Assembly (NCBI GenBank): GCA_005800865.1
Contig: SYEI01000268.1
Coordinates: forward strand, 1-12,020
Length of the DNA: 12,020 nucleotides
Direction: 5' to 3'
Source: Bacteroidota bacterium
GTDB taxonomy: Bacteria > Bacteroidota > Bacteroidia > B-17B0 > Aurantibacillaceae
The translations under genes were made by a program, and so were the position numbers. Below are positions 1-5,332 of this stretch, piece by piece (position 1 is the first letter of the stretch; each line of letters opens with the position of its first letter). The notes under the pieces are model-generated. The model saw nothing but the letters and a program-made list of their open reading frames with translations, did not search any database and was not told where the DNA came from.

Positions 1-667
1 CCAAAAACTTAACCACCTTACCATGTTGCATCATATACAACAAGGTAGCTTTAATGCTATCGTTTGGTAGATAGCGCACTTTATTATCTAAACTTGCTAA
101 ACAAAACTCGCATTTGTAAGGGCAACCACGAGACGTTTCGATATATAATACTTTGTTTCCTAGTTCCTCAGGATTATCAAAACGATAGGGCATGCTGTTT
201 TCAAATCGCTTCAAATCAAACATAGGGGCCATTTTGTTTGTCTTTACCTCTGTTCCATTTTTCCAAACTAAACTAGACACTAATTCAGGATTTGGATAAA
301 ACTCCAAGAATTCTTCAAACGCAGTTTCGCCTTCTCCTAAAATAATATAATCCACACAATCTAAAGCGATGATATCTTCGTATTCGTAACTGACTTCTGG
401 TCCGCCTAATAAAATTTTAGTATTTGGATTTAGTGCTTTAATTTTTTGAAGAACATCTAAAGTTTGCGTAATGTTCCAAATATAACAGCTAAAAGCTACC
501 ACATCATAGACCGCACATTTTGCAGCAACTTCATCTCTATTTTCTTTGATATTAAATTCCTTCCACGCCAAACCCTCATGTTTTTCATGATTTAATTCAT
601 ACAATAAGCGAATAGCTAAATTAGTGTGAATGTATTTGGCATTAAGAGTCGTTAATAAAACTTTCAT
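1..667 (-). CDS. B12-binding domain radical SAM protein (3' part cut by window edge)
   Basis: The reading frame starts with ATG at 667 and runs open to the left edge, so only about 222 N-terminal residues are visible. The N-terminal ~130 residues look like a Rossmann-type cobalamin-binding domain: it begins MKVLLTTLNAKYIHTNLAIR and later has ILLGGPEVSYE and YIILGEGETAFEEF. The radical SAM signature follows as CPYKCEFC, with cysteines at 182, 186 and 189 in the CxxxCxxC spacing that holds the [4Fe-4S] cluster; it is preceded by YIETSRG. The order and the SLDNKVRYLP stretch after the cluster motif resemble the B12-binding/DUF4080 radical SAM family of Bacteroidota. Such proteins do radical methylations or rearrangements, but the substrate cannot be read from sequence. 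The family assignment is firm and the function is not known. It is the last gene seen on this strand, after a terminator at 682-710 that separates it from the gene upstream. Confidence 0.9.
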   Translation of the reverse strand, partial: MKVLLTTLNAKYIHTNLAIRLLYELNHEKHEGLAWKEFNIKENRDEVAAKCAVYDVVAFSCYIWNITQTLDVLQKIKALNPNTKILLGGPEVSYEYEDIIALDCVDYIILGEGETAFEEFLEFYPNPELVSSLVWKNGTEVKTNKMAPMFDLKRFENSMPYRFDNPEELGNKVLYIETSRGCPYKCEFCLASLDNKVRYLPNDSIKATLLYMMQHGKVVKFL

Positions 668-681
668 TGCGATAAATATAC

Positions 682-710
682 AAAAAAAGCCCCTGCTAGT
701 TGCAGAGGCT
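682..710 (-). terminator. Rho-independent terminator of the coiled-coil protein gene
   Basis: Read on the minus strand, arms 702-710 and 688-696 form a 9-position stem with one internal mismatch (692/706) and a 5-nt loop. It is followed by seven T at 688-682. It lies 23 nt after the stop codon of the gene at 733-1884 and just before the start of the radical SAM gene, so it should separate the two transcripts. Confidence 0.8.
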
Positions 711-718
711 CCTATTAA

Positions 719-750
719 ATTGTAGCATAGTCCTACCTACTGGCTACAAT
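719..750 (-). repeat. Perfect 8-bp inverted repeat around a stop codon
   Basis: ATTGTAGC at 719-726 and GCTACAAT at 743-750 are exact reverse complements separated by 16 nt. The TAG stop codon of the coiled-coil gene (733-735) falls in the loop. It sits directly upstream of the terminator hairpin, so the 3' end of this mRNA may carry two stem-loops in a row. A role in mRNA stability is only a guess. Confidence 0.4.
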
Positions 751-1884
751 ACTATTTGAATGTTGTTTTTCTATGGTTTGTATTGATTCATATTGTTTTC
801 CCAAAGCCAAGGTTTCCGTTTCTTCGGCATTGCTCATGGCGCCAAATTTGGCGGCTGAAGTAAGTTGAGCATTGGCTTCTTCGCGCATTTCTTTTCCAAT
901 TTTCATGAAGCGTTCTGCTTCATCATTTAACTGAGTGACGTTACTTACTAAACTTTCATTTTCTTTTACTTGCTCAATTAATAATTCAATCACTTTTCTA
1001 TTTTGAGCGAATTTTTCATAATCCATTTTTGATTTTAACATCGATATTTCTACTTGTTTTGAAATAACATCATTTTCTAAACTCAATGCTTCAGCTAATA
1101 AAACAGCTTTTTGATTAGGAGAAGATGTTGAAGCATTCATTCTTAATTGCTGGGCTGTCATTTTCATTTCATAAGCTTGTTCAGCAGCATTGGCTAATAA
1201 ATCTTCTGTAGTATAGGAGGCTTGAATTAAAGTGATTTTATTTGTTTCAACAACTTCGGTATGTTTAACTTCTTCTGAATTTATGACAACGAGAGCCTCG
1301 GTATGTTTTAAAAGTTGAGGATAAACTTTATCGAATAAACTCAACACTTCTTGTTGTTTATTTAAAGCCAATGCTTCCTTCTCCTCTGCATTGATCATTT
1401 CTCCGTATCTTGCCTGAATGGTTAGTTGTGCGTAGGCCTCTTCGCGCATTTCTTTAGCAATTTTCATAAAGCGTTCAGATTCTGAATATGAAACAGTGCC
1501 TTTTGTGTAATTGATATTATTTTTTGGAATTCTAGTGAACGCATCTAAAATGATTATTTTATTTTGTTCGAATTTTTGAAGAGAGATTCTTCCAGATATT
1601 TCAGAAGCTTCTATGCGCTTCATCGTGGATTGAGTTTCAGCGCTGATGGCTTCTTCTCTTAACTTACTAGCATTTACTTTTAGTTGATTGGCTTGCTCCA
1701 ATAGTTGTTCATATTCTTTTATGCTTATGGTAACATTACTATTAGCGTAGTTCATTTTAACGGGTTCTTTTGGCCCCATAATATCTACTCTAATTTTACG
1801 AGCTTGGTTGCCTTGTGTTTGGCCGATTACCATTACCTGAATGGTAAGTGCCAACAATGTTGGTAGGTAGGATAAAGTTTTCAT
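733..1884 (-). CDS. Secreted coiled-coil protein with internal tandem duplication, function unknown
   Basis: A 383-residue protein with an N-terminal signal peptide (MKTLSYLPTLLALTIQVMVI, residues 1-20), so it is probably exported to the periplasm or surface. The rest is rich in Ala, Glu, Lys and Gln, with almost no Pro or Gly after residue 60 and a heptad-like pattern, which predicts long alpha-helices or coiled coils. It contains two copies of one unit, about 58-180 and 229-367. ERFMKIAKEMREEAYAQL (137-154) matches ERFMKIGKEMREEANAQL (324-341) at 16 of 18 positions, and KFEQN (104) matches KFAQN (291), both at an offset of 187 residues. EQAN..LREEA (63-79) matches EQAY..LRMNA (235-251) at an offset of 172, so the second unit has about 15 extra residues. 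There is no Cys and no anchor or enzyme motif. I do not recognise a named family. The ATG at 1884 is the only start that gives the signal peptide. It appears monocistronic, with its own terminator downstream. Confidence 0.85.
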   Translation of the reverse strand: MKTLSYLPTLLALTIQVMVIGQTQGNQARKIRVDIMGPKEPVKMNYANSNVTISIKEYEQLLEQANQLKVNASKLREEAISAETQSTMKRIEASEISGRISLQKFEQNKIIILDAFTRIPKNNINYTKGTVSYSESERFMKIAKEMREEAYAQLTIQARYGEMINAEEKEALALNKQQEVLSLFDKVYPQLLKHTEALVVINSEEVKHTEVVETNKITLIQASYTTEDLLANAAEQAYEMKMTAQQLRMNASTSSPNQKAVLLAEALSLENDVISKQVEISMLKSKMDYEKFAQNRKVIELLIEQVKENESLVSNVTQLNDEAERFMKIGKEMREEANAQLTSAAKFGAMSNAEETETLALGKQYESIQTIEKQHSNSIVASR

Positions 1885-2055
1885 GGTTCAAATAGTTTAA
1901 TAGGTTTATATTTTTCATATGTAGTTAATATTATTTTTAATTGTCATATGGTTTATTCATGTTGTTTTTTTGAATTTTACATTGCGGCAACATGAATAAT
2001 GCATGTGTAAATTAATTTAATGTTTAATAAAAATTGAATTGATGAGTTCTTTCAG

Positions 2056-2084
2056 TTTGGACCAGCCCTTGCAATATACTTTTG
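2056..2084 (+). promoter_or_regulatory. Bacteroidota-type promoter with no gene downstream
   Basis: TTTG at 2056-2059, a 17-bp spacer, then TACTTTTG at 2077-2084 exactly matches the Bacteroidota primary-sigma consensus TTTG / TAnnTTTG. It faces right, yet the next forward gene starts about 1.4 kb away with two minus-strand genes between. Transcription would begin near 2090 and run towards a T-run at 2156-2162. The match is seen in the sequence; activity is inferred. Confidence 0.5.
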
Positions 2085-2089
2085 CAGTT

Positions 2090-2162
2090 TGGGTTTCGGG
2101 TAGGAGTATGTTTAGTTACTGAATTTTTGTACGAGATAAAAACAAGAAGGTTCGCTTTTTTT
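2090..2162 (+). ncRNA. Candidate small RNA behind the orphan promoter (tentative)
   Basis: If the promoter at 2056-2084 is active, the transcript would run from about 2090 to the seven T at 2156-2162. Those are preceded by a weak stem (2144-2149 with 2155-2160, one G-T pair). A Shine-Dalgarno-like AGGAG lies just before a four-codon ATG frame at 2107-2121. I recognise no known RNA family, and the terminator is weak, so this remains a candidate only. Confidence 0.2.
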
Positions 2163-2173
2163 AAAGTAGTTAT

Positions 2174-2197
2174 AAACCCCTTATAGTTAAAGGGTTT
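2174..2197 (-). terminator. Possible terminator hairpin after the COQ7-like gene
   Basis: AAACCC...GGGTTT with an inner TTA/TAA pairing forms a 10-position stem with one mismatch and a 4-nt loop. It starts 28 nt after the stop codon of the COQ7-like gene. On the minus strand it is followed by an AT-rich stretch rather than a clean T-run, so termination may be weak. It could also act as a 3' stabilising hairpin. Confidence 0.35.
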
Positions 2198-2224
2198 CAA
2201 AGGTATCAAATAAATAAACGAAAA

Positions 2225-2785
2225 TTATTTCTTACAATAAATATCTGATTGTTCTACAGGATATTTTTTATCTAAGTCGATATTATTGAAACTACTTTTT
2301 CCCCAGAAAAATAATTTTTCAAAAAAAGGCAACAACTTACTATCCTTTATTTGTTCTAAAAAATACACTTCATGCTCTTTTTCTTTCATTCCCATTTCAT
2401 ATAAAACAACATCATGTTTTTTTATTCCAAGTGAATTAAAATAGTGCTTCATTCTGAAATATTCGCAAACATTACCACTTTCGAGCCTTCCTGCAAAATA
2501 AAAAGGCATAAACCAACCTATCACAAAACAACTTCCAGAAATTAATTTCCCAATCACATGAAATTTGAACTCATACCATTTTGAAACAGGAATATCATAT
2601 TCTTTCATCAGTAACATGACTTCGGCTCGATGATTCCACTCATCAATTTCAATTTGTTTGATGGCGACTTTTTCCTCTTTATTTTTAACTGAAGCTGCAT
2701 GACCGATGTAAGCAAAAGCCGCAGCCTTTTCAGCTGAATAGGCCATTTGGATCAAATCAACTAATTGTGGATATTGCAACTTCAT
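2225..2785 (-). CDS. COQ7-like ferritin-fold di-iron protein
   Basis: A 186-residue protein with the residue pattern of a four-helix di-iron carboxylate protein: Glu19 (AYSAEKAAAFAY), E49-W-N-H52, a Glu in the third helix (E102 or E108, GRLESGNVCEYF), and E135-K-E-H138. The paired ExxH motifs plus single Glu residues match the demethoxyubiquinone hydroxylase (COQ7/CAT5) and rubrerythrin-related superfamily. A hydrophobic stretch at about 76-99 fits the interfacial membrane contact known in COQ7. Most Bacteroidota use menaquinone, so ubiquinone synthesis is unlikely and the true substrate is unknown. The ATG lies 4 nt downstream of the methyltransferase stop codon, so the two genes are almost certainly one transcript and may act in sequence (oxygenation, then methylation). 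Alternatives are a rubrerythrin-like peroxide scavenger or a tRNA- or lipid-modifying monooxygenase. The fold call is fairly sure and the reaction is not. Confidence 0.75.
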   Translation of the reverse strand: MKLQYPQLVDLIQMAYSAEKAAAFAYIGHAASVKNKEEKVAIKQIEIDEWNHRAEVMLLMKEYDIPVSKWYEFKFHVIGKLISGSCFVIGWFMPFYFAGRLESGNVCEYFRMKHYFNSLGIKKHDVVLYEMGMKEKEHEVYFLEQIKDSKLLPFFEKLFFWGKSSFNNIDLDKKYPVEQSDIYCKK

Positions 2786-2789
2786 GCTG

Positions 2790-3383
2790 TTATTTTTTAA
2801 TATAAAACTTCAGAAGACCAGTTTCGTTTTTATCAATAAATTGAAAAGAAGAAGGGATTTTATTTTTAAAGGTATAATACGTTACCAACTTTGTTCCCTT
2901 CTCACATTCATTTAATTTCATCATTAAATCTTCGTGATACTTTTTATATTCTGATAATGATACTTTTGAGTCTTCATCTAAAATACAGGTTTCATCAAGC
3001 TGTTCATGAAACGAATTGAAAAAATAAATGCCATTAAATTTTTTAAAATCTAATATTGTGAAATCATTATTGATAAAATGAGCGTTCTTTAATTTGTAAT
3101 TTCTTTTAATTTTGTTTGATAAATTCGTCAGCGTTTTACGCTTTTCAACACCATAAAAATGCGCATCAGTCACACTAGCGCCAATGCAACAAAATTTACC
3201 AACTCCCGAACCAATATCCAATATTTTATCAGTTGGTTTATCTACTAATAACTTAGCTGCTTTAATAGCAATATTGACAGGCGTGAAATGGCGAGCTGAA
3301 TGTTCTTGATATAACTTAGGATAAATCTTATCAAATGTAGCGTTAGCTGGATATTTTTTTTGTTTGAGTTGCTCAAAAACCAT
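2790..3383 (-). CDS. Class I SAM-dependent methyltransferase
   Basis: A 197-residue protein with a Rossmann-type methyltransferase core. Motif I is ILDIGSGVGKF (54-64), which binds SAM; GVE at 78-80 supplies the acidic residue expected to hold the ribose hydroxyls; ND at 106-107 and GIYFFNSF at 118-125 fit motifs III and IV. The N-terminal ~45 residues (including QEHSARHFTPVNIAIKAAKL) probably form a substrate cap. The substrate is not evident: no FxGxG, NPPY or CheR-type signature is visible. It is the first gene of a pair with the COQ7-like gene, 4 nt apart. It starts divergently from the small gene on the other strand, with a short shared upstream region at 3384-3476. Size and motif order are normal for small-molecule or protein methyltransferases. 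The methyltransferase call is confident and the target is unknown. Confidence 0.85.
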   Translation of the reverse strand: MVFEQLKQKKYPANATFDKIYPKLYQEHSARHFTPVNIAIKAAKLLVDKPTDKILDIGSGVGKFCCIGASVTDAHFYGVEKRKTLTNLSNKIKRNYKLKNAHFINNDFTILDFKKFNGIYFFNSFHEQLDETCILDEDSKVSLSEYKKYHEDLMMKLNECEKGTKLVTYYTFKNKIPSSFQFIDKNETGLLKFYIKK

Positions 3384-3384
3384 G

Positions 3385-3398
3385 ATGTAAAATTACAT
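3385..3398. repeat. Short palindrome upstream of the methyltransferase gene
   Basis: ATGTAA at 3385-3390 and TTACAT at 3393-3398 form a 6-bp inverted repeat with a 2-nt centre, ending 1 nt before the methyltransferase ATG in the divergent intergenic region. It could be a regulator site or a leader hairpin. AT-rich palindromes of this size also occur by chance. Confidence 0.25.
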
Positions 3399-3464
3399 TT
3401 ATTAGCTCAAATTCATAGGGCTTTTATAAACCAAGTATTAACCGATATTTTAAATTATAATTGG

Positions 3465-3472
3465 TATCTTAG
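3465..3472 (+). promoter_or_regulatory. Possible -7 element of the small forward gene
   Basis: TATCTTAG differs from TAnnTTTG at one position. It ends 4 nt before the ATG at 3477, so transcription from it would give a leaderless or nearly leaderless mRNA. No good -33 TTG is seen at the right distance, so support is weak. Confidence 0.3.
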
Positions 3473-3476
3473 CCCT

Positions 3477-3866
3477 ATGAACAATCGCTCAGAACAACTA
3501 AAGAATTTACGCTCAGTAATAAATGTAGATAACTCTAAATCTACTGATTTGGAAACATTCCAAACCAATACCATACGCCCTATTCTTAAATTTCAAAACG
3601 ACTTAATTTTGACCTTAATCAATCAACATTTAGCGGAAAATAAGATTGTTGTAAAAAACTTAACGGATAATAAAAAAACGGAGCGTATTCACGAAATCGT
3701 CAAAGGAAACTTACAATTAAAACAATTATTGACAGGAATTACAATTGCATTATTTACTGAAGAAGAAATGAACTATTACCACGAAAATAAAAAAGAAGTG
3801 GTGAAACGCACTATTACCATTTTATTGGAACGTGTTTGTTCTCAACTACAAAATCTTAATTTTTAA
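3477..3866 (+). CDS. Small conserved Bacteroidota protein, often labelled 'glyoxalase'
   Basis: A 129-residue, mainly helical cytosolic protein with no signal peptide. The N-terminal part contains LETFQTNTIRPILKFQNDLI and the C-terminal part LLTGITIALFTEEEMNYYHE then RTITILLERVCSQLQ. I recognise this pattern as a short Bacteroidota family that is commonly named 'glyoxalase' in databases, but no vicinal-oxygen-chelate fold or its metal ligands can be seen, so that name should not be taken as function. The frame stays open upstream to an ATG at 3360, but that extension would overlap the 5' end of the divergent methyltransferase gene and fill the promoter region. MNNRSEQ at 3477 is the better start. 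Its 3' end overlaps the convergent hotdog gene by 11 nt, with both stop codons inside the overlap, so the two transcripts must share an antisense tail. Confidence 0.75.
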   Translation: MNNRSEQLKNLRSVINVDNSKSTDLETFQTNTIRPILKFQNDLILTLINQHLAENKIVVKNLTDNKKTERIHEIVKGNLQLKQLLTGITIALFTEEEMNYYHENKKEVVKRTITILLERVCSQLQNLNF

Positions 3867-4281
3867 GAACCACAAACCACTCGAAATTAGCCGAAAAAAC
3901 TTTAGTTTTTGATTCATCGAATAAATCGACAGGCGTCACAATAGACACTCTTTTTTTAGAGAGTAATTGTTCTGTCACTAAATCAATCGTTGTGTCTTTT
4001 AAACTTGCTATTGATACAATGACTCCCGTTGCTGGCTTTTTATAACTTACTTCTACTTTTCTTAAAACAGGGATCACATTATCTATTATTTCTTCTGAAA
4101 ATGATTTTAATAACAACTGAGCGCCAGAACCTTCTGCCAAGGTAAATAAAGCTGCCGCATGAACCGTTCCTAAATGATTAGTATATTCTTCTCTGGCATC
4201 TAACTGCAACAAATACTCGGGATTATTTGCAAGTGAAATTCCCAAAAATTTATTAAAAGGCACTTTAGTAATGTCTATCAT
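3856..4281 (-). CDS. Hotdog-fold protein, DUF4442/PaaI-like thioesterase
   Basis: A 141-residue protein of typical single hotdog-domain size. The core motif is N35-HLGTVH41-AAALFTLAE50, matching the N..GTVHgg.l.tLaE signature of PaaI-like and DUF4442 acyl-CoA thioesterases. Residues Asn35, His41 and Glu50 sit where the active site lies in that superfamily. The strand KVEVSYKKPATGVI (75-88) is the usual central hotdog strand. The likely role is hydrolysis of an acyl-CoA or similar thioester in the cytosol; the acyl group cannot be inferred. It stands alone and convergent with the small forward gene, with its own promoter-like site upstream. Confidence 0.8.
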   Translation of the reverse strand: MIDITKVPFNKFLGISLANNPEYLLQLDAREEYTNHLGTVHAAALFTLAEGSGAQLLLKSFSEEIIDNVIPVLRKVEVSYKKPATGVIVSIASLKDTTIDLVTEQLLSKKRVSIVTPVDLFDESKTKVFSANFEWFVVLKN

Positions 4282-4307
4282 ATCATTTATTCTTGCTCGA
4301 ATTTACA

Positions 4308-4339
4308 CAAATATTAGTTTATAAAAAGTAAGTAACCAA
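4308..4339 (-). promoter_or_regulatory. Probable promoter of the hotdog gene
   Basis: On the minus strand, TTGG (4339-4336), a 20-bp spacer and AATATTTG (4315-4308) resemble TTG / TAnnTTTG with one mismatch. It lies 26 nt upstream of the ATG at 4281. Only a consensus match supports it. Confidence 0.4.
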
Positions 4340-4364
4340 TTTTATAAAGAGTCGTATAAAAAGC

Positions 4365-5078
4365 ATGGGAACATTATCTGAAAATTGGTTAACCGAAGGT
4401 CTCATGGACTTTGAATATAAAAAGTACCGCATTCTGGGCTATTTACAAGAAGTAGAAGCGCATTTTAAAGAACAAAAACTCTATCCTGATTTTGCCGAAT
4501 TGATTGCTCATTACAAAAAACTGGTACTATTAAAGAACAATGCCATTTCTTTAGAAAATAATTTCAAGAAAAATTTAAGCGGAATTGATTTCGCAAACAT
4601 GACTTTAAAATATCAATCAACCATTGATGATGAATCACTCAATGAACTCAAACAAATTATTGCCTTTTGCGAACCCTTGTTTGCGGATGAATTAAGTAAA
4701 GGAAAAAACATTTTTGATTTTGCAGAACAACACATTTTTGTTGATCATATTGGTATTTTACCTCTTTATAAAAAAGAAGGTTACTTTATGCTGCATCCTT
4801 ATCAATCAAAGCAAGTATCGGTTTACACCTACTCTTTCTCCAAAATAAATTTATTGCAACAAGATGTATATGGCTTGCAATGCAATTATTTTTCTACTTA
4901 TACTTTATCTTTATCAAAACCAGTAGACAAATTAAAATTAGATATCATTCATCAAAACCCTGCACTTCCAAACCCTGCTGTTTACTTGTTTAAAGCCAAA
5001 GCAGCATTGCCAAAAGACGAAACCTTTTTGCCCATAGCAAAACGATTACTCTATAAAAATTTACAAACTAACCCATAA
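4365..5078 (+). CDS. Conserved hypothetical cytosolic protein of Bacteroidota
   Basis: A 237-residue protein without signal peptide or membrane segment. The N-terminus (MGTLSENWLTEGLMDFEYKK) is of a type I associate with an uncharacterised protein conserved across Bacteroidota; I know no function for it. The first ~110 residues look helical (EYKKYRILGYLQEVEAHF, then FAELIAHYKKLVLLKNN). The second half is more beta-rich with aromatic residues (YFMLHPYQSKQVSVYTYSFS, then YGLQCNYFSTYTLSL). No catalytic motif is evident. The ATG at 4365 gives this conserved N-terminus, so the start is well supported. It is transcribed alone and ends directly at the strong terminator at 5078-5111. It is convergent with the cysteine-rich peptide gene. 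Confidence 0.75.
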   Translation: MGTLSENWLTEGLMDFEYKKYRILGYLQEVEAHFKEQKLYPDFAELIAHYKKLVLLKNNAISLENNFKKNLSGIDFANMTLKYQSTIDDESLNELKQIIAFCEPLFADELSKGKNIFDFAEQHIFVDHIGILPLYKKEGYFMLHPYQSKQVSVYTYSFSKINLLQQDVYGLQCNYFSTYTLSLSKPVDKLKLDIIHQNPALPNPAVYLFKAKAALPKDETFLPIAKRLLYKNLQTNP

Positions 5079-5111
5079 AAAAAGAGGCTTGAAATTACAA
5101 GCCTCTTTTTT
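5078..5111. terminator. Strong bidirectional Rho-independent terminator
   Basis: Arms 5078-5091 and 5098-5111 pair perfectly over 14 bp (six A-T pairs, then a GAGGCTTG/CAAGCCTC core) with a 6-nt loop. A-runs on one side become T-runs on the other, so it works in both directions. It serves the forward gene ending at 5078 and, in reverse, the cysteine-rich peptide gene whose stop codon is at 5122-5124. Confidence 0.92.
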
Positions 5112-5121
5112 ATTTACCTAA

Positions 5122-5259
5122 TTAACAACATTTGTTGGAGTTGCAATTACAGTTGCAATTGCAAGAACAATTACACTGACAGTTACATGTGTTTGTTGTG
5201 TTGTTAGTTGTTTGGTTGTTACTAGTGTTGCAAGAACACGTTTCATTTTGATTTCCCAT
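5122..5259 (-). CDS. 45-residue Cys/Asn-rich peptide with alternating Cys-X repeat, probable SigZ target
   Basis: ATG at 5259 to TAA at 5124-5122. The peptide starts MGNQNETCSC, continues with a Thr/Asn/Ser/Gln linker (11-24), then CNCQCNCSCNCNCNC (25-39), and ends NSNKCC. It has 12 Cys and 15 Asn in 45 residues and uses only nine amino-acid types. There is no hydrophobic residue apart from the initiator Met, so it cannot form a normal core and has no signal peptide. CxC runs are typical of metallothioneins; a modified-peptide (RiPP) precursor or a thiol buffer are alternatives, although no modifying enzyme is adjacent. The frame is supported by a promoter-like element at 5305-5332 shared with the sigma gene, an A-rich leader of about 38 nt, and a strong terminator just after the stop codon. 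A 10-base string recurs 12 nt apart (5139-5148, 5151-5160), suggesting the CN repeat grows by slippage. Translation is not proven. Confidence 0.7.
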   Translation of the reverse strand: MGNQNETCSCNTSNNQTTNNTTNTCNCQCNCSCNCNCNCNSNKCC

Positions 5260-5304
5260 GATGTTTGTTTTTATAGATTATACATTTATTGATTTATAAC
5301 CTAT

Positions 5305-5332
5305 AGACGCCTATCTTTTAAAAAGACGCAAA
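5305..5332 (-). promoter_or_regulatory. Putative ECF-sigma promoter of the Cys-rich peptide
   Basis: On the minus strand, TTTGCGTCTTTTT (5332-5320) is followed by GCGTCT (5310-5305); the two GCGTCT copies are 19 bp apart start to start. The same 13-mer and the same spacing occur upstream of the sigma gene itself (5887-5914). CGTC is a common -10 core of ECF-sigma promoters. The element begins immediately after the sigma gene stop codon, and the peptide ATG is 45 nt downstream. Confidence 0.65.

Larger units (their letters stand above)
1885..2224. other. 340-bp intergenic region without a supported protein gene
   Basis: This gap separates the coiled-coil gene from the COQ7-like gene, both on the minus strand. 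It holds a short inverted repeat (ACATG/CATGT, about 1990-2010), a well-formed forward promoter-like site at 2056-2084, a T-run at 2156-2162 and a hairpin at 2174-2197. A 61-codon minus-strand frame at 2024-2209 has no domain-like character and overlaps the promoter and hairpin, so I do not call it a gene. No clear minus-strand promoter for the coiled-coil gene was found; TACATATG in its leader is one mismatch from TAnnTTTG. Confidence 0.6.

Noticed and set aside
2091..2160. Possible tRNA behind the orphan promoter, because of GGTTCG near 2149
   Set aside because: No T-arm stem, no acceptor stem pairing and no anticodon arm can be drawn.
2024..2209. 61-codon minus-strand reading frame between the coiled-coil and COQ7-like genes
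   Set aside because: No domain, signal or membrane pattern; it covers a forward promoter-like site and a hairpin. It is most likely chance in AT-rich DNA.
3360..3476. N-terminal extension of the small forward gene to an upstream ATG
   Set aside because: The added 39 residues would overlap the divergent methyltransferase 5' end and its promoter region, and their composition does not match the rest of the family-like protein.
5122..5259. Reading the repeat-rich stretch as a CRISPR-like or simple non-coding repeat
   Set aside because: The repeat unit is codon-sized (6/12 bp), in frame with ATG and TAA, and flanked by promoter-like and terminator elements; there are no spacers.
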